Assembly: GCA_965198995.1 (NCBI GenBank)
Contig: CBDAQG010000002.1
Coordinates: forward strand, 2,232,001-2,296,000
DNA length: 64,000 nucleotides
Direction: 5' to 3'
From: CAXMMR01 sp965198995
Lineage (GTDB): Bacteria > Pseudomonadota > Alphaproteobacteria > Acetobacterales > Acetobacteraceae
Shown here: one piece after another, positions 34,229-41,662 of the stretch
How the letters are laid out: each line of letters starts with the position of its first letter
How positions within the stretch are numbered: the stretch's first letter is position 1
Notes under the pieces: generated by a model
Told to the model about the DNA's origin: nothing
Database searches by the model: none
What the model saw: only the letters and a program-made list of their open reading frames with translations
Position numbers and translations under genes: made by a program

Positions 34229-35062
34229 CTACCCGAGAAACTCCTCAAGCAGCTTGTTCACCGCCCCTGGCGCATCCTGCTGCACCCAGTGCGAAACGCC
34301 CGGCAGCCGCCGCACCGTCAGGTTGCGCACGTAGCGCTCGGTGCCATCCAGGCAGATCAGGTCGAGTGCCACGTCCTCCTCGCCCCAGATCACCAGCGTC
34401 GGCACCTCGATCGGCCGCGCCAGGTTCGGCAGGCCGCCCCGGCCGGCGCGCCCCGCGCGATACCAGTTCAGCATCGCCGTCGCCGCGCCCGGCTCGGTGA
34501 CCTGCCCGGTATAGGTCGCGAGCACGTCCGGCGGCAGCGACACGCGGCCGAACATCCGGCGCACCGCGGCGGCGCCATTAGCCGTCAGCATCCGCTCCGG
34601 CAGCCAGGGCAGTTGGAAAAAGCCGATGTACCAGGACTTGCGGCGCTGCCGCCATTGCTTCAGCGCCGCGCGAAAGCAGAGCGGGTGCGGCACGTTCATG
34701 ATGACCAACCGCTCCAGCGGCCGCAGCCGCGCCGCGGCGAAGCACCAGGCGACCATCGCGCCCCAATCATGGCCGATCAGCACGACGCTGGTCGCCCCCG
34801 ACGCGTCGATGAGCGCCGCGACGTCGGCCATCAGCAGCGGCAGCGCGTAGTCGGCCACGGCAGGCGGCCGGGCGCTGCGCCCATAGCCGCGCTGGTTCAC
34901 CGCCCAGACGCGGTAACCCAGCCCCGCCAGCACCGGCATCTGGTGGCGCCACGAGACGGCGTGCTCGGGAAAGCCGTGCAGGCAAAGCGCCAGCCGCTCC
35001 CCCACCCCCTCCTCCAGCACCTCAAAGCGCAGACCATTGGCATCGATGAACTTGGTCAGCAT
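34229..35062 (-). CDS. Alpha/beta hydrolase, epoxide hydrolase-like
   Basis: 277 aa. HGFPE oxyanion-hole motif (LCLHGFPEHAVSWRHQM), nucleophilic Asp in VLIGHDWGAMVAW, and catalytic His in GVSHWVQQDAP. Asp (not Ser) as nucleophile places it with epoxide hydrolases and haloalkane dehalogenases; HGFPE plus NVPHP favour an epoxide hydrolase. Substrate unknown. Downstream of, and co-directional with, the pseudouridine synthase gene. Confidence 0.88.
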   Translation of the reverse strand: MLTKFIDANGLRFEVLEEGVGERLALCLHGFPEHAVSWRHQMPVLAGLGYRVWAVNQRGYGRSARPPAVADYALPLLMADVAALIDASGATSVVLIGHDWGAMVAWCFAAARLRPLERLVIMNVPHPLCFRAALKQWRQRRKSWYIGFFQLPWLPERMLTANGAAAVRRMFGRVSLPPDVLATYTGQVTEPGAATAMLNWYRAGRAGRGGLPNLARPIEVPTLVIWGEEDVALDLICLDGTERYVRNLTVRRLPGVSHWVQQDAPGAVNKLLEEFLG

Positions 35063-35119
35063 GGCGATGCTCCGTCCGAGCTTGGGTGCGCGGGGCGCTG
35101 CCGCTCGCCTTGACCGCCG

Positions 35120-36088
35120 CTACACAACGCGCGGCTTCGGCGCGGCCGGCGCCTCAAAGCCCATGAGCTGGAACGTCTCGCGCATATGCGGCGGCAGGCC
35201 GGCGGCAATCTGCAGCGTCCCGCCACCAGGATGCGGGATGCTCAGTGCCCGCGCGTGCAGGTGCAGCAGGTCCGGCAGCCCCTCCACATGCGTCGAGCTT
35301 TGACCGTACTTGATGTCGCCCAGGATCGGCGTGCCGAGCGCCTCGCAATGCACCCGCAACTGGTGGGTTCGCCCGGTGAGCGGGTTCAGCTCCAGCCACG
35401 ACACCCGGCGGCCGGCGGCGTCCAGCACGCGGTAGTCGGTGAGCGCCGAAACCGCCTCCTCGTCGTCGCGCTCGGCGACCGCGGTCCGTTCGCCAAACGC
35501 GCCGCCGGTGCGCCGCAGCCTGGCGTCGATCCGCCCCTCGGCCGGGCTTGGGCGGCCGACCACCACGGCCCAGTAGGTCTTCTGCGCCGCACGGGTGCGG
35601 AACGCCGCTGCGAGCTTACCCGCGGCACCGGGGGTGCGGGCGAGCAGCAGCACCCCGGAGGTGTCGCGGTCCAGCCGATGCACCAGCCGCGGGCGGTGCT
35701 CGGAGCCAAAGCGCAGTCCGTCAAGCTGGCCGTCGAGATGCTTGACGATCCCCGGACCACCCTGCACCGGCAGGCCGAACGGCTTGTCGAGCACCAGCAC
35801 CAGCTCGTCGCGCCAGATCACCATCCGCTCGAGGTCTTTCACCACGTGCGGGCTCATGCTCGGCGTGGCGATCGGCGCCGGCCCGACCGGCAGCGGCGGG
35901 ATGCGGATCGCCTGGCCGGGGCTCAGCCGCGCATTGGCCTCAACCCGGCCGCCATCGACGCGGACCTGCCCGGTGCGGCAGAATTTCTGCACCGCCGCCT
36001 GGGTGATGTGCGGGAAGTGGCGGCGGAACCAGCGATCAAGCCGAAGGTCCGCCTCGTCCTCGCTGATGACGCGTGTCGAGACGGGCAT
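35120..36088 (-). CDS. 23S rRNA pseudouridine synthase, RluC/RluD family
   Basis: 322 aa. An N-terminal S4 domain (RLDRWFRRHFPHITQAAVQK) precedes the catalytic domain with Asp in VHRLDRDTSGVLLLART. PLTGRTHQLRVHCEALGTPI and HARALSIPHP are family signatures. RluC (U955/2504/2580) is favoured over RluD by the S4 layout, but the target is not certain. Start ATG 36088; upstream in-frame sequence to 36160 is repeat. Confidence 0.9.
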   Translation of the reverse strand: MPVSTRVISEDEADLRLDRWFRRHFPHITQAAVQKFCRTGQVRVDGGRVEANARLSPGQAIRIPPLPVGPAPIATPSMSPHVVKDLERMVIWRDELVLVLDKPFGLPVQGGPGIVKHLDGQLDGLRFGSEHRPRLVHRLDRDTSGVLLLARTPGAAGKLAAAFRTRAAQKTYWAVVVGRPSPAEGRIDARLRRTGGAFGERTAVAERDDEEAVSALTDYRVLDAAGRRVSWLELNPLTGRTHQLRVHCEALGTPILGDIKYGQSSTHVEGLPDLLHLHARALSIPHPGGGTLQIAAGLPPHMRETFQLMGFEAPAAPKPRVV

Positions 36089-36097
36089 CGGGTGGTC

Positions 36098-36167
36098 TCC
36101 AAAGCAAGGCCAGAGGCTTTGCCTCCGGATTCCATCAAAGGCGAAGCCTTTGAAATCCATTTTTAAC
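36098..36167 (-). repeat. Dispersed module A
   Basis: GGCCAGAGGCTTTGCCTCC and TCAAAGGCGAAGCCTTTGA, ending AATCCATTTTT. It lies between rarA and the downstream pseudouridine synthase gene. Confidence 0.85.
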
Positions 36168-36169
36168 GA

Positions 36170-37519
36170 TCAACCTTTCCTGCCTTGCCGTCTTTCCTCC
36201 CAGGTCGCCAATCGTCTGGCGAGCTCTCTCTCGAAGCCCTTGTCCTTAGGCCGGTAATACGTCTCCCGCGCCATGCCGTCCGGGAAGTAGTTCTGCCCGG
36301 CAAACCCATCCGCGGCGTCGTGGTCGTAGTCGTAGCCCTGGCCGTAGCCAAGCTCGCGCATCAGCCTGGTCGGCGCGTTGAGGCTATGCGCCGGCGGCAT
36401 CAGGCTGCCATTGGCCCGGGCACCCGCCGCCGCGCGCTTCTGCGCCACGTAGAGCGCGTTCGATTTTGGCGCCGTGCCAAGATAGACCACCGCCTGCGCC
36501 AGGCACAGCTCGCCCTCAGGGCTGCCCAGCCGCTCAAAGGCGTCCCACGCTGCCAGCACCTGGGTGAGCGCGTTCGGGTCCGCCAGGCCGACATCCTCGG
36601 AGGCGAAGCGCACCAGGCGCCGGGCGACGTAGCGGGCATCCTCGCCGCCGGCGAGCATGCGGTTGAACCAGTAGAGCGCCGCGTCCGGATCCGAGCCGCG
36701 CAGCGCCTTGTGCAGCGCCGAGATCAGGTTGTAGTGCTCGTCGCGGTCCTTGTCGTAGAGCGCCGCCCGGCGGGCGAGCAGGGCGGCGAGGCCGTCGGCA
36801 TCCAGCGTGTCGGCCTCGGCCGCCAGCACCTGCTCGGCCATGTTCAGCAGATAGCGGCCATCACCGTCCGCCATCGCGATCAGGCTCGCGCGGGCTGTCG
36901 CATCGAGGCCGAGCGGCCTGCCGCCATCGGCCTCGGCGCGCTCCAGCAGCAGCCCCAGCGCCGCGTCGTCGAGCCGGCGCAGCACCAGCACCTGGCAGCG
37001 CGACAGCAGGGCGCCGTTCAGCGCAAAGGAGGGGTTCTCCGTCGTCGCGCCGACCAGCACGATCGTCCCATCCTCGACGACCGGCAGGAAGCCGTCCTGC
37101 TGAGCGCGGTTAAAGCGATGGATCTCGTCGATGAACAGCAGCGTCGCCACGCCCGATGCGGCACGACGCTTGGCCGCCGCCTCGAAGCAGCGCTTGAGGT
37201 CGGCAACGCCCGAGAACACCGCCGAGAGCTGCACGAAGGCAAGGCCGGCATGCCGCGCCAGCAGCCGGGCGATCGTCGTCTTGCCCACGCCGGGCGGACC
37301 CCAGAGGATCAGGCTGGCCAGGCTGTGCCGCTCCAGCATGGCGGCAAGCGCACCGCCGGATCCCAGCAGATGGTCCTGCCCGACCACCTCCGGCAGGCTC
37401 GACGGCCGAAGCCGGTCAGCCAGCGGGCGGTCGACCGCCGCAGGTGACGCCGCACCGCTCGCCTCTGGTGGCGCCGGCTCGTCGAACAGCCCGCCGGACG
37501 TCTCCGCGTCACGCGTCAT
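36170..37519 (-). CDS. rarA: Replication-associated recombination protein A (AAA+ ATPase)
   Basis: RarA/MgsA, related to clamp loaders, acts at stalled replication forks (449 aa). Order: RPSSLPEVVGQDHLLG, Walker A WGPPGVGKTTIARLLA, Walker B LLFIDEIHRFNRAQQD, sensor 1 GATTENPSF, and the C-terminal tetramerisation domain (ALHKALRGSDPDAALYW, YGQGYDYDHD). The first 30 residues are an acidic/Ala-Pro leader. Confidence 0.94.
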   Translation of the reverse strand: MTRDAETSGGLFDEPAPPEASGAASPAAVDRPLADRLRPSSLPEVVGQDHLLGSGGALAAMLERHSLASLILWGPPGVGKTTIARLLARHAGLAFVQLSAVFSGVADLKRCFEAAAKRRAASGVATLLFIDEIHRFNRAQQDGFLPVVEDGTIVLVGATTENPSFALNGALLSRCQVLVLRRLDDAALGLLLERAEADGGRPLGLDATARASLIAMADGDGRYLLNMAEQVLAAEADTLDADGLAALLARRAALYDKDRDEHYNLISALHKALRGSDPDAALYWFNRMLAGGEDARYVARRLVRFASEDVGLADPNALTQVLAAWDAFERLGSPEGELCLAQAVVYLGTAPKSNALYVAQKRAAAGARANGSLMPPAHSLNAPTRLMRELGYGQGYDYDHDAADGFAGQNYFPDGMARETYYRPKDKGFERELARRLATWEERRQGRKG

Positions 37520-37692
37520 GGCACACAGCCCTGTGAGGCAACCTTGCCCTGTGATGCAACCTTGCCAGCCGTGCCGGAAAAATCACACGGATTGAGAGTA
37601 TCTTGCATCCTGCCCGGCACAAACGCCGCGGCATAAACGTTATGATTACGGACCGGCCGCGCGCCGGCTGTTTTCTGGAAGGAGCGCCTCCC

Positions 37693-38220
37693 TTGCGTAC
37701 TAAATCAACCCTCGTTGTCGCGACAGGCTTTGCCGCCCTGGCGCTGGCCGCCACCGGCTCGCTCGATGCCGCTCGCGCTCAGACCGATCCGGCCCCGGCC
37801 ACCGCGACCCCCTCCACCACGACGCCGGCCCATGCGCATCACAAGTCGATGCATCACAAGCCGATGTATCCGCATGACAAGCACGGCCATCTGGCGCCCA
37901 CCGCCAAGGGCAATGCCGCGGTCGAGGACCTCAACAATCAGAGCCTGAACGCCGCCAAGTCCGGCACCACCTTCACGCCGACAGCCTCCTCGACGACCGC
38001 CGAGAGCGGCATGAGCAATGCCACTCCCATGAAGGGCATGCACCACCATCATGGCCACGGCATGATGCCGTCCAGCGCCAGCAAGCCCGCCGACAGCACG
38101 TCCAGCGCCATGCCGTCGACCAGCACTCCGGCAACCCCGCCGGCCGACACCGCCCCGACCACCGCGCCAACCACCACGCCGCCGGCCAGCACCGCGCCCG
38201 GCGCCCCGCCGCCGCAGTAA
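37693..38220 (+). CDS. Exported His/Met/Thr-rich low-complexity protein
   Basis: 175 aa. The start is TTG 37693 (signal peptide MRTKSTLVVATGFAALALAA, cleavage near ARAQ), with AAGGAG 9 nt upstream. The mature chain has two metal-binding-like clusters (HAHHKSMHHKPMYPHDKHGH and MKGMHHHHGHGMM) inside disordered Thr/Pro/Ala/Ser sequence. No catalytic domain. Periplasmic copper or nickel buffering is plausible from composition alone. A strong terminator follows. Confidence 0.72.
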   Translation: MRTKSTLVVATGFAALALAATGSLDAARAQTDPAPATATPSTTTPAHAHHKSMHHKPMYPHDKHGHLAPTAKGNAAVEDLNNQSLNAAKSGTTFTPTASSTTAESGMSNATPMKGMHHHHGHGMMPSSASKPADSTSSAMPSTSTPATPPADTAPTTAPTTTPPASTAPGAPPPQ

Positions 38221-38245
38221 CCACCCGCAAGGCGACCACACGCGG

Positions 38246-38280
38246 AAAGCCCGCCCGGGCGACCGGGCGGGCTTTTGCTT
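38246..38280 (+). terminator. Intrinsic terminator between convergent genes
   Basis: Stem AAAGCCCGCCCGG, loop GCGA, stem CCGGGCGGGCTTTT, then GCTT. It ends the His-rich protein transcript; the symmetric stem may also serve rplQ on the opposite strand. Confidence 0.85.
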
Positions 38281-38345
38281 GTCAGACGACCCATCTGAAT
38301 GCGGGCAGCGCCGACCCTCAGGCCTCGTCGGCGGCAGGCCGACCC

Positions 38346-38774
38346 TCAGGCCTCGTCAGCGCCGTCTGCGTTGACCACCTCGGGCGGTGGGCCACTGTCC
38401 TGCCCCTTGGCGGACGGATCACGATCCACCAGCTCGATCACCGCCATGTCGGCGGCGTCGCCATAGCGCATCCCGGCCTTCAGCACGCGGGCATAGCCGC
38501 CCGGCCGCGCCTTGTAGCGATCGGCGATGGTGCCGAACAACTTGCCGACGATTACGTCGTCCCGCAGTTGCGCGTAGGCCTGGCGCCGCGCATGCAGCCC
38601 GCCGCGCTTGCCGAGCGTGATCAGCTTCTCGACCACGGGCCGCAACTCCTTGGCCTTCGGCAGTGTCGTCGTGATCTGCTCGTGCTTGATCAGCGCCACG
38701 GCCATGTTGCGAAACATCGCCAGCCGATGGCTCGATGTGACGCCGAGCTTTCGGCCGGCTACTCCGTGACGCAT
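38346..38774 (-). CDS. rplQ: 50S ribosomal protein L17
   Basis: Large-subunit protein near the exit tunnel (142 aa). MRHGVAGRKLGVTSSHRLAM and LITLGKRGGLHARRQAYAQL are diagnostic. The tail (SAKGQDSGPPPEVVNADGA) is acidic and variable. A 20-bp segment covering its last codons is duplicated 28 bp downstream (38310-38329 and 38338-38357). Last gene of the alpha operon. Confidence 0.96.
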   Translation of the reverse strand: MRHGVAGRKLGVTSSHRLAMFRNMAVALIKHEQITTTLPKAKELRPVVEKLITLGKRGGLHARRQAYAQLRDDVIVGKLFGTIADRYKARPGGYARVLKAGMRYGDAADMAVIELVDRDPSAKGQDSGPPPEVVNADGADEA

Positions 38775-38782
38775 CTTACGCT

Positions 38783-38843
38783 CCTCAGTAAGGCAAGGGC
38801 TCCGCCCTTGGCCCGCAAAGGGCCCGCGGCCCCTTGATCCCGG
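38783..38843 (+). repeat. Dispersed module B between rpoA and rplQ
   Basis: AAGGCAAGGGCTCCGCCCTTG, CCCGCAAAGGGCCCGCGGCCC: two GC hairpins filling the 69-nt space between the rpoA stop and rplQ start within one operon. Confidence 0.82.
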
Positions 38844-39863
38844 TTAGAATGCTTCGTCCAGCCTTCTGGCGAGGTCCTCGATGTTCTCCGGCGGCCAGCC
38901 GGAGACCGACATGCCCAGCGAGAGGCCCATCGCCGTCAGGACCTCCTTGATCTCGTTGAGCGACTTGCGGCCGAAGTTCGGCGTGCGCAGCATTTCCTGC
39001 TCGGTCTTCTGCACCAGGTCGCCGATGTAGACGATGTTGTCGTTCTTCAGGCAGTTCGCCGACCGCACCGACAGCTCGAGCTCGTCCACCTTGCGCAGCA
39101 GGTTGCGGTTAAACGGCAGGTCATCCTGCGGCTCCTCCACACGCGCCTGCTGCGGCTCATCGAAGTTGATGAACAGCTGCAGCTGGTCCTGCAGGATGCG
39201 CGCCGCCAACGCCACGCTGTCCTCCGGCGTCACCGCGCCGTTGGTCTCGATGGTCAGCAGCAGCTTGTCGTAGTCGGTCACCTGGCCCACACGCGTCGGC
39301 TCGACGCGATACGCCACCCGACGCACCGGCGAGTAGATCGCGTCCACCGGAATGAGGCCGATCGGCGCGTCCTCCGGCCGGTTCATCGCCGCCGGCTCGT
39401 AGCCACGGCCGAGCTGCACCGTGAACTCCATGCCAAGCTTGATGCCGTCATCCAGCGTGCAGATCACCAAATCCGGGTTCATGATCTCGATGTCATGCCC
39501 GCCCTGGATCTGCCCGGCCCGAACCTCGCCCGGCCCGGTCGCCGTCAGCGTCATCCGCTTCGGCCCCTCGCCGTGCATGCGCAGCGCCAGCTGCTTGATG
39601 TTCAGCACGATGTCGGTGACGTCCTCGCGCACGCCGGCGATCGAGCTGAACTCGTGCAGCACACCGTCAATCTGCACCGCCGTAACGGCAGCACCCTGCA
39701 GCGACGACAGCAGGATCCGTCGGATCGCGTTGCCAAGCGTCATGCCGAAGCCGCGCTCGAGCGGCTCGGCCACCACGGTCGCCATCCGCGACGGGTCCGA
39801 GCCGGACTCAACGTCCAGCTTCTCCGGCTTGATCAACGCCTGCCAGTTTCTCTGGATGACCAA
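38844..39863 (-). CDS. rpoA: RNA polymerase alpha subunit
   Basis: Assembly platform of RNA polymerase (339 aa). The N-terminal domain has RGFGMTLGNAIRRILLSSL; the C-terminal domain, which binds UP elements, has LSVRSANCLKNDNIVYIGDL and RTPNFGRKSLNEIKEVL. The start is TTG at 39863 (MVIQRNWQALIKPEKL), matching the family N-terminus, with GAGGGA 5 nt upstream; the frame runs further to 39896. Confidence 0.96.
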   Translation of the reverse strand: MVIQRNWQALIKPEKLDVESGSDPSRMATVVAEPLERGFGMTLGNAIRRILLSSLQGAAVTAVQIDGVLHEFSSIAGVREDVTDIVLNIKQLALRMHGEGPKRMTLTATGPGEVRAGQIQGGHDIEIMNPDLVICTLDDGIKLGMEFTVQLGRGYEPAAMNRPEDAPIGLIPVDAIYSPVRRVAYRVEPTRVGQVTDYDKLLLTIETNGAVTPEDSVALAARILQDQLQLFINFDEPQQARVEEPQDDLPFNRNLLRKVDELELSVRSANCLKNDNIVYIGDLVQKTEQEMLRTPNFGRKSLNEIKEVLTAMGLSLGMSVSGWPPENIEDLARRLDEAF

Positions 39864-39889
39864 TTCAGTCCCTCGATGCAAAACAGCGA

Positions 39890-40012
39890 TCAGCAAGAGG
39901 TTCTTTTTTAAAAAAAAGAACCAAAAAACTTTTATCCACTAAGAACAGGCTGGGCCCGAAAGGCGCGACAGCGCTCGTAAGAGTTTTTTGCAAAAAAGAA
40001 GCGCTTGCCTCA
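39890..40012 (+). repeat. AT-rich double-hairpin element, copy 5, right arm eroded
   Basis: Left hairpin GGTTCTTTTTTAAAAAAAAG + AACC, then CAAAAAACTTTTATCC, a 40-nt centre and AGTTTTTTGC; the right hairpin has lost its TTC(T)n half (GCAAAAAAGAAGCGCTTGCC). It lies between rpsK and rpoA in one operon and ends at the rpsK stop. Confidence 0.9.
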
Positions 40013-40405
40013 AACTCTCCGCCGCTTCCGCGGCCGGCAGCCATTATGCGGGATCGGCGTCATGTCGCGAATGGCCGTGATGGCGAAGCCGACCGCCTGC
40101 AACGCCCGTAGCGCGCTCTCGCGCCCCGAGCCTGGGCCGCTGACCTCAATCTCCAGCGTCTCCATGCCATGCTCGCGCGCCTTCTTGCCCGCATCCTCGG
40201 CGGCAACCTGCGCCGCATACGGGGTCGACTTGCGCGAGCCCTTGAAGCCCTGCGAGCCGGAAGACGACCAGGCGATGGCGTTGCCCTGCGCGTCGGTGAT
40301 CGTGATCATCGTGTTGTTAAACGACGCCATCACATGGGCGACGCCGGAGATGATGTTCTTGCGCTCCTTGCGGCGTGGGCGCGTAGAGCCGGCGGGCTTC
40401 GCCAT
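40010..40405 (-). CDS. rpsK: 30S ribosomal protein S11
   Basis: Platform protein of the small subunit (131 aa). KNIISGVAHVMASFNNTMIT, SSGSQGFKGSRKSTPYAAQ and the tail TPIPHNGCRPRKRRRV are diagnostic. ATG 40405 is used; a GTG six bases upstream is possible. An AT-rich repeat separates it from rpoA. Confidence 0.96.
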   Translation of the reverse strand: MAKPAGSTRPRRKERKNIISGVAHVMASFNNTMITITDAQGNAIAWSSSGSQGFKGSRKSTPYAAQVAAEDAGKKAREHGMETLEIEVSGPGSGRESALRALQAVGFAITAIRDMTPIPHNGCRPRKRRRV

Positions 40406-40467
40406 GGACACTTGACCTTAGGTTTGCCGGCACGACGCCGGCGAGGTGATCGATCGGCGGCGAAGGA

Positions 40468-40845
40468 CTACTTCGTCACCTTCTTCTTGCCGGCGATCGC
40501 GACCGCCTTGCCCTTGCGCGTGCGGGCGTTGGTATGCGTCCGCTGGCCGCGCACCGGCAGCCCGCGACGATGCCGCAGCCCACGATAGCAGCCGAGGTCC
40601 ATCAGCCGCTTGATGTTCATCGCCACCTCACGCCGAAGGTCACCCTCGACGCGAAAGTCACGGTCGATCAGCTCGCGGATCTTCAGCACCTCGTCGTCCG
40701 AGAGCTGGTTCACGCGGCGGTCGTCCGGAATGTTGAGCTTGCTGCAGATGGCCGCAGCCTTGGTCGGCCCAATGCCGAAGATGTAGCGCAGGCTGATCGT
40801 CACGCGCTTGTTGGTCGGGATGTTCACGCCGGCAATACGCGCCAC
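40468..40845 (-). CDS. rpsM: 30S ribosomal protein S13
   Basis: Head protein contacting the P-site tRNA and 50S bridge (125 aa). ARIAGVNIPTNKRVTISLRY, IFGIGPTKAAAICSKL and the C-terminal RTHTNARTRKGKAVAIAGKK are diagnostic. GTG 40845 follows TAGGAGAG. rpmJ and infA, often upstream of rpsM, are not present; adk precedes it. The gap 40846-40984 shows no gene. Confidence 0.96.
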   Translation of the reverse strand: MARIAGVNIPTNKRVTISLRYIFGIGPTKAAAICSKLNIPDDRRVNQLSDDEVLKIRELIDRDFRVEGDLRREVAMNIKRLMDLGCYRGLRHRRGLPVRGQRTHTNARTRKGKAVAIAGKKKVTK

Positions 40846-40984
40846 GCCGTCTCTCCTAGAGGCACCCGCCGAACGACGACTGCGCAACACTGCTGAAAAA
40901 CCACGAGGGCAAACACCTCCATCAGGAGGTTCCGCCAAGGGCGCGGACTATACAGCCCGATCGCGAGCTGTCAACGCGCCTTGC

Positions 40985-41662
40985 TCAATTGTTGGTGATC
41001 AAAGCCGCCGGACGCATCGGCTGCAGGATGCCATGCAGCGCCGCCGTCACCTGGCCCATCTCCATCATGCCGTCCACCGGGTAGAGCCGGTGCTGGGCCG
41101 CGTAGTGCGGCAGGATCGGCGCCGTCTGACCGTGATAGGCGACCAGCCTCGCCGCCACCGTCTCGCGCCGGTCGTCGGCACGGCGAACGAACTCATGATG
41201 GCCGCAGACGTCGCAGCGCCCGGCGGCGGTGGTCGGCTTGAAGCTGTCGTGATAGCCGGCACCGCAATTGGCGCAGGTGAAGCGGCCGGCGATCCGCTCG
41301 GTCAGCACCGCGTCGTTCACCTGCAGCTCGATCACCGCGTCGAGCTGCCGGCCCATCCGCGCCAGCATCGCGTCCAGCGCCACCGCCTGCGGCACGGTGC
41401 GGGGAAAGCCGTCAAGGATGAAGCCGCCGCGGCAGTCCGGCGCCTGAATGCGGCTCTCCAGCATGGCGATGATGAGCTCGTCCGGAACCAGCCCACCGGC
41501 GTCCATGATCGCCTTCGCCCGGCTGCCGATCTCGCTCTTGGCGGCCACCTCGGCGCGCAGCATGTCACCGGTCGATACCTGGGCGAGCTTGAAATCCTGT
41601 TCCAGCCGCTTGGCCTGCGTGCCCTTGCCCGCCCCGGGCGGCCCCAGAATGATCAGGTTTAT
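40985..41662 (-). CDS. adk: Adenylate kinase
   Basis: AMP + ATP to 2 ADP (225 aa). P-loop GPPGAGKGTQAKRL; AMP-binding STGDMLRAEVA; FILDGFPRTVPQA. The lid is the long, zinc type with CANC and CDVC. No ATG, GTG or TTG fits: the family start (M-N-L-I-x-L-G) coincides with ATA AAC CTG at 41662, where the secY stop TAA overlaps. One G-to-A change from the usual ATGA overlap would give this. An upstream start would overlap secY by nearly 180 nt. Confidence 0.9.
   Translation of the reverse strand: MNLIILGPPGAGKGTQAKRLEQDFKLAQVSTGDMLRAEVAAKSEIGSRAKAIMDAGGLVPDELIIAMLESRIQAPDCRGGFILDGFPRTVPQAVALDAMLARMGRQLDAVIELQVNDAVLTERIAGRFTCANCGAGYHDSFKPTTAAGRCDVCGHHEFVRRADDRRETVAARLVAYHGQTAPILPHYAAQHRLYPVDGMMEMGQVTAALHGILQPMRPAALITNN

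Noticed and set aside
40846..40984. Search for rpmJ or infA between adk and rpsM
   Set aside because: No L36 or IF-1 signature in any frame; only a small CCTCC/GGAGG dyad.
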